A DNA stretch of 31,000 bases, from NCBI GenBank assembly GCA_012295275.1, contig CM022672.1:21478128-21509127 (forward strand), in the 5' to 3' direction. The DNA comes from Chrysomallon squamiferum. Taxonomy: Eukaryota; Mollusca; Gastropoda; Neomphalida; Peltospiridae. Each line of letters begins with the position of its first letter. Position 1 is the first letter of the stretch. The position numbers and the translations under genes were made by a program. The notes beneath the pieces are model-generated. The model did not search any database, was not told the DNA's origin, and was given only the letters and a program-made list of their open reading frames with translations. Below, piece after piece: positions 30,605 through 31,000 of this stretch.

Positions 30605-31000
30605 AATGTGTGTGTATATGTATGTACATGAATACATACACAAACATTCATGTACATCATCTACATGTACAAGAACATGTACACATATATATGTATTTAT
30701 GCTTGTATTTACATAAAACTGACACAAACAAATTATTTGAATACTGCCATTGTAATGAAAAAGATACAATTACTGAACTATTTTCTGAAAAACAATTTGT
30801 ACAATTATCTTCAACGACATCTATAATAACTGGACATTTCAATATATACAAAACAACATCAACATCAAAATACAACAATTATATATTTAAAATTATGTAA
30901 CCAACACACAATCAGACCATTATCATCAGTGGCCAGAGAAAACTAATGTCAGTTATTAAACCATAGACACTGTTATCTTCAGTTACTAATTCTAACTCAT

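Larger units (their letters stand above)
26060..31000. other. AT-rich non-coding stretch downstream of POMK
   Basis: No supportable gene was found. It contains a TG/TA compound array (26187-26300), poly-A/T runs near 26988-27015 and 28856-28870, AAAT-type runs near 27119-27170 and 29335-29370, a 44-bp tandem duplication (29941-30028), (AAT)n (30250-30313) and (TG)n (30567-30601). Open stretches at 27281-27493 (minus) and 27614-27814 and 27969-28244 (plus) lack recognisable motifs. Confidence 0.55.

Overview
Organism and setting. The window is AT-rich, intron-bearing animal DNA. It is crowded with microsatellites: long (CT/GA)n, (CA/TG)n, (TA)n, (ATT)n and TATG-type arrays. It also holds a decayed APE-type non-LTR retrotransposon of the Jockey-like kind. 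This composition, together with the two genes recognised, suggests a mollusc, most likely a cephalopod such as an octopus. That assignment is inference from composition and repeat style; no marker gene proves it. No prokaryotic feature (operon, CRISPR array, IS element) was seen. Layout. 1-12,590: mostly non-coding AT-rich DNA with microsatellites, a 66-bp minisatellite at 5164-5362, a doubtful partial reading frame at the left edge, two weak promoter or first-exon candidates near 9.0 and 10.7 kb, and a possible LINE scrap near 6.7 kb. 12,595-14,570 (minus): a LINE fossil with endonuclease and C-terminal remnants, most of its reverse transcriptase missing, and an (AAAT)n tail. 15,639-21,864 (minus): a six-exon gene for a secreted C-type lectin of 345 residues, with signal peptide, coiled-coil stalk, C-type lectin domain carrying a QPD motif, and an unusual 50-residue tail encoded by degenerate tandem repeats. 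Its introns and 3' flank carry most of the long GA/CT arrays. 22,000-24,170: non-coding spacer between two divergently transcribed genes. 24,175-about 26,060 (plus): the protein O-mannose kinase gene POMK, with a well-conserved kinase core but two apparent lesions, a -1 frameshift at about 24,393 and an in-frame TGA at 25,336-25,338. 26,060-31,000: AT-rich DNA with repeats and no supportable gene. How the genes relate. The lectin would act outside the cell as a sugar-binding recognition protein. POMK phosphorylates O-mannose on alpha-dystroglycan in the ER. Nothing ties them functionally beyond head-to-head placement 2.36 kb apart. The strongest leads are the POMK lesions and its kinase-domain insertion, and the lectin's concerted loss of one disulfide next to a repeat-encoded C-terminus.
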